The translations under genes were made by a program, and so were the position numbers. A DNA stretch of 7,849 bases from NCBI GenBank assembly GCA_017963715.1, contig JAGCTK010000114.1:1-7849 (forward strand), read 5' to 3'. The notes under the pieces were generated by a model that saw only the letters and a program-made list of their open reading frames with translations, ran no database searches and was not told the DNA's origin. Origin of the DNA: Alphaproteobacteria bacterium (lineage in GTDB: Bacteria > Pseudomonadota > Alphaproteobacteria > RF32 > CAG-239). Below, piece after piece: positions 6,659 through 7,849 of this stretch. Position 1 is the stretch's first letter. Every line of letters starts with the position of its first letter.

Positions 6659-7772
6659 TGCCTTAAATTATTTCAGACTTTTAAATGCCGACTCTCAAAC
6701 CGAGCCGCAAGAGTTAAAGCAAAAATATCATCTGGCCGCCAAATTTTGGCACCCTGATGTCAATAAAAGTCCCGATTCGCCCGAGATTTTTCAAACTTTG
6801 GCCAAAGCCTACAACATCTTAAAAGACAACAAAACCAAAACCATTTATATGTTGCTCTCGATGATTTACAACAAAAATAATTTTCCGGATTTAAACCGAT
6901 TTAAAATATATTGTGATGCGAGCGGTAACGAAACACCGTTTTTAAGAGTTTTTCATATTGAGCAAATCGTAAAAGGCAAAATCACAACTAACAATTTTAT
7001 CGGCACTTATGAAGATTGCCTGTCATTTTTGCGTTCGGCTGCCATACACAATATCAAACACGGCATTTTTTCCCCGCTTTTTTTCAAAGTCATTAAGCAC
7101 AATTTAGCCCAGGTTAACACGCCTTCCAAAGACAATTTTGAACTTTGGGTTCATAATGCCGCCGCATTTTATCGTGATGACAAATTAAAGCAAGCCGCTA
7201 TTTCCGCAACGCTTGCTTTGAGCGAAGCCAATCCCGAGCAACGGCAAATTTTGCAACAATTTATATCCACACTCCCCCCTTTAAGCGACAAACTGAAAAA
7301 TTGGGATTTTAAAAAGTTAAAATCAGTTCAACTCGCACCATTTTATCGTGCATGCAAAATCGGTTTAATAACTGTTTCGGTTGTGATTGCATCCTTGATT
7401 GCCATACAATTTTTGACTTCAAAAAGCGATAAAGCCACCTATTACAAAAAGGTTGTTTTTGCTTCGGGCGAAGAAATGGCCGACGATACAGTGGCTTTAC
7501 AAGTTTTCAATATTCCGGTCGACAAAGCAGATGACAATATGTTATATCATCTAACATCATCGGTCGATATCAGACATGCGCCGCATGAAAAGTATGATGT
7601 TTTGGTCAAAGCCAAAAACGGGCAAACCATTCGCATCACGGGCTACACACCCGACAAAGCATGGTATCGGGTGATGCTTGACAACGGCCAAATGGGCTAT
7701 GTTCAACAACAATACATCAAAAAAGGTATCGGGCTCGAAATTCCGTCCGATAGTCAGATTATCACACATTAA
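6648..7772 (+). CDS. J-domain, single transmembrane, SH3-domain protein
   Basis: The 374-aa product has an N-terminal J domain (about 3-66) with K-Y-H-L-A-A-K-F-W ahead of the invariant H-P-D at 35-37 and a helix III L-A-K-A-Y-N-I-L-K (51-59). J domains stimulate the ATPase of DnaK/Hsp70. Residues about 80-225 are helical, with a TPR-like A-A-A-F-Y...A-A-I-S-A-T-L-A-L-S stretch at 171-192. One transmembrane helix spans about 236-256, preceded by Lys/Arg residues, so the J domain should be cytoplasmic. After it, 300-358 resembles a bacterial SH3 domain: V-D-I-R-H-A-P, G-Q-T-I-R-I-T-G, W-Y-R-V and G-Q-M-G-Y-V. Such domains often bind cell wall or act as adaptors, here on the periplasmic side. 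ATG at 6648 has AAGGA 8 nt upstream and sits inside the end of the MinD-like gene, so the two are probably co-translated. The partners are unknown. Confidence 0.82.
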   Translation: MLYDALNYFRLLNADSQTEPQELKQKYHLAAKFWHPDVNKSPDSPEIFQTLAKAYNILKDNKTKTIYMLLSMIYNKNNFPDLNRFKIYCDASGNETPFLRVFHIEQIVKGKITTNNFIGTYEDCLSFLRSAAIHNIKHGIFSPLFFKVIKHNLAQVNTPSKDNFELWVHNAAAFYRDDKLKQAAISATLALSEANPEQRQILQQFISTLPPLSDKLKNWDFKKLKSVQLAPFYRACKIGLITVSVVIASLIAIQFLTSKSDKATYYKKVVFASGEEMADDTVALQVFNIPVDKADDNMLYHLTSSVDIRHAPHEKYDVLVKAKNGQTIRITGYTPDKAWYRVMLDNGQMGYVQQQYIKKGIGLEIPSDSQIITH

Positions 7773-7784
7773 AAAGGCAACATC

Positions 7785-7849
7785 ATGGCACTTCGATTTG
7801 ACATTTTACAAAAACGCGGTAAAGCAAGACTTGGCAAACTTTATACCAA
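7785..7849 (+). CDS. tgt: Probable queuine tRNA-ribosyltransferase (tRNA-guanine transglycosylase), N-terminal fragment
   Basis: An ATG at 7785 with AAGG 7 nt upstream opens a frame of 21 complete codons that runs off the right edge. The visible residues L-R-F-D-I-L then K-A-R-L-G-K-L-Y-T match the usual start of bacterial Tgt (F-x-L/I followed by A-R-x-G-x-L-x-T). Tgt swaps guanine-34 for a queuine precursor in tRNAs with GUN anticodons. No catalytic residue falls within the window, so the call rests on this short N-terminal pattern. The gap from the preceding stop is 12 nt, consistent with the same operon. Confidence 0.6.
   Translation, partial: MALRFDILQKRGKARLGKLYT

Noticed and set aside
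1..7849. CRISPR array, tRNA, rRNA, insertion sequence or attachment site
   Set aside because: No regularly spaced direct repeats, cloverleaf-like segments, transposase motifs or flanking duplications were seen on either strand.

Overview
The window comes from a low-GC bacterium, most likely an alphaproteobacterium. The best pointer is the gene at 4222-4887, whose product matches the Caulobacter division protein FzlA, a GST-fold protein conserved in Alphaproteobacteria, including its C-terminal tail ending in L-D-F. Genes are tightly packed, with short gaps or overlaps and ordinary Shine-Dalgarno (SD) sites. I see no tRNA, rRNA, CRISPR array, IS element or attachment site. An uncultured AT-rich alphaproteobacterial lineage would fit, but the sequence alone does not settle the genus.

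Layout. (1) 1-764, minus: the 5' two thirds or so of a leucyl aminopeptidase gene (pepA), running off the left edge. (2) 899-3733, plus: a three-gene unit that starts from a good sigma70-like promoter. It encodes a 491-aa HNH-type nuclease-like protein, a 135-aa SMI1/KNR4 (SUKH)-like protein that overlaps it by 4 nt, and the universal tRNA-modification enzyme Sua5 (t6A synthesis) 4 nt further on. The first two genes look like an accessory nuclease/immunity-type pair placed upstream of a housekeeping gene. (3) 3756-5795, minus: a compact operon of a periplasmic solute-binding-protein-like gene, fzlA, and a small lipoprotein gene. (4) 5888-7849, plus: a MinD/FlhG-like protein whose P-loop has lost both lysines, an overlapping gene for a J-domain/transmembrane/SH3 protein, and the first 21 codons of what looks like tgt (tRNA-guanine transglycosylase).

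How the genes may work together. The HNH and SUKH proteins are probably made in balanced amounts by translational coupling, as expected if the SUKH-like protein restrains the nuclease. Sua5 would then depend at least partly on the same transcript. The fzlA operon joins a cytoplasmic division factor to two exported proteins and may be an envelope/division unit, though only FzlA has a known role. The MinD-like and J-TM-SH3 pair is the least familiar part: a likely ATP-non-binding MinD-family protein is co-translated with a membrane protein that puts a J domain in the cytoplasm and an SH3 domain in the periplasm. The nuclease/SUKH pair and this second pair are the best candidates for undescribed biology. 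All function statements rest on motif recognition by eye, without database searches.
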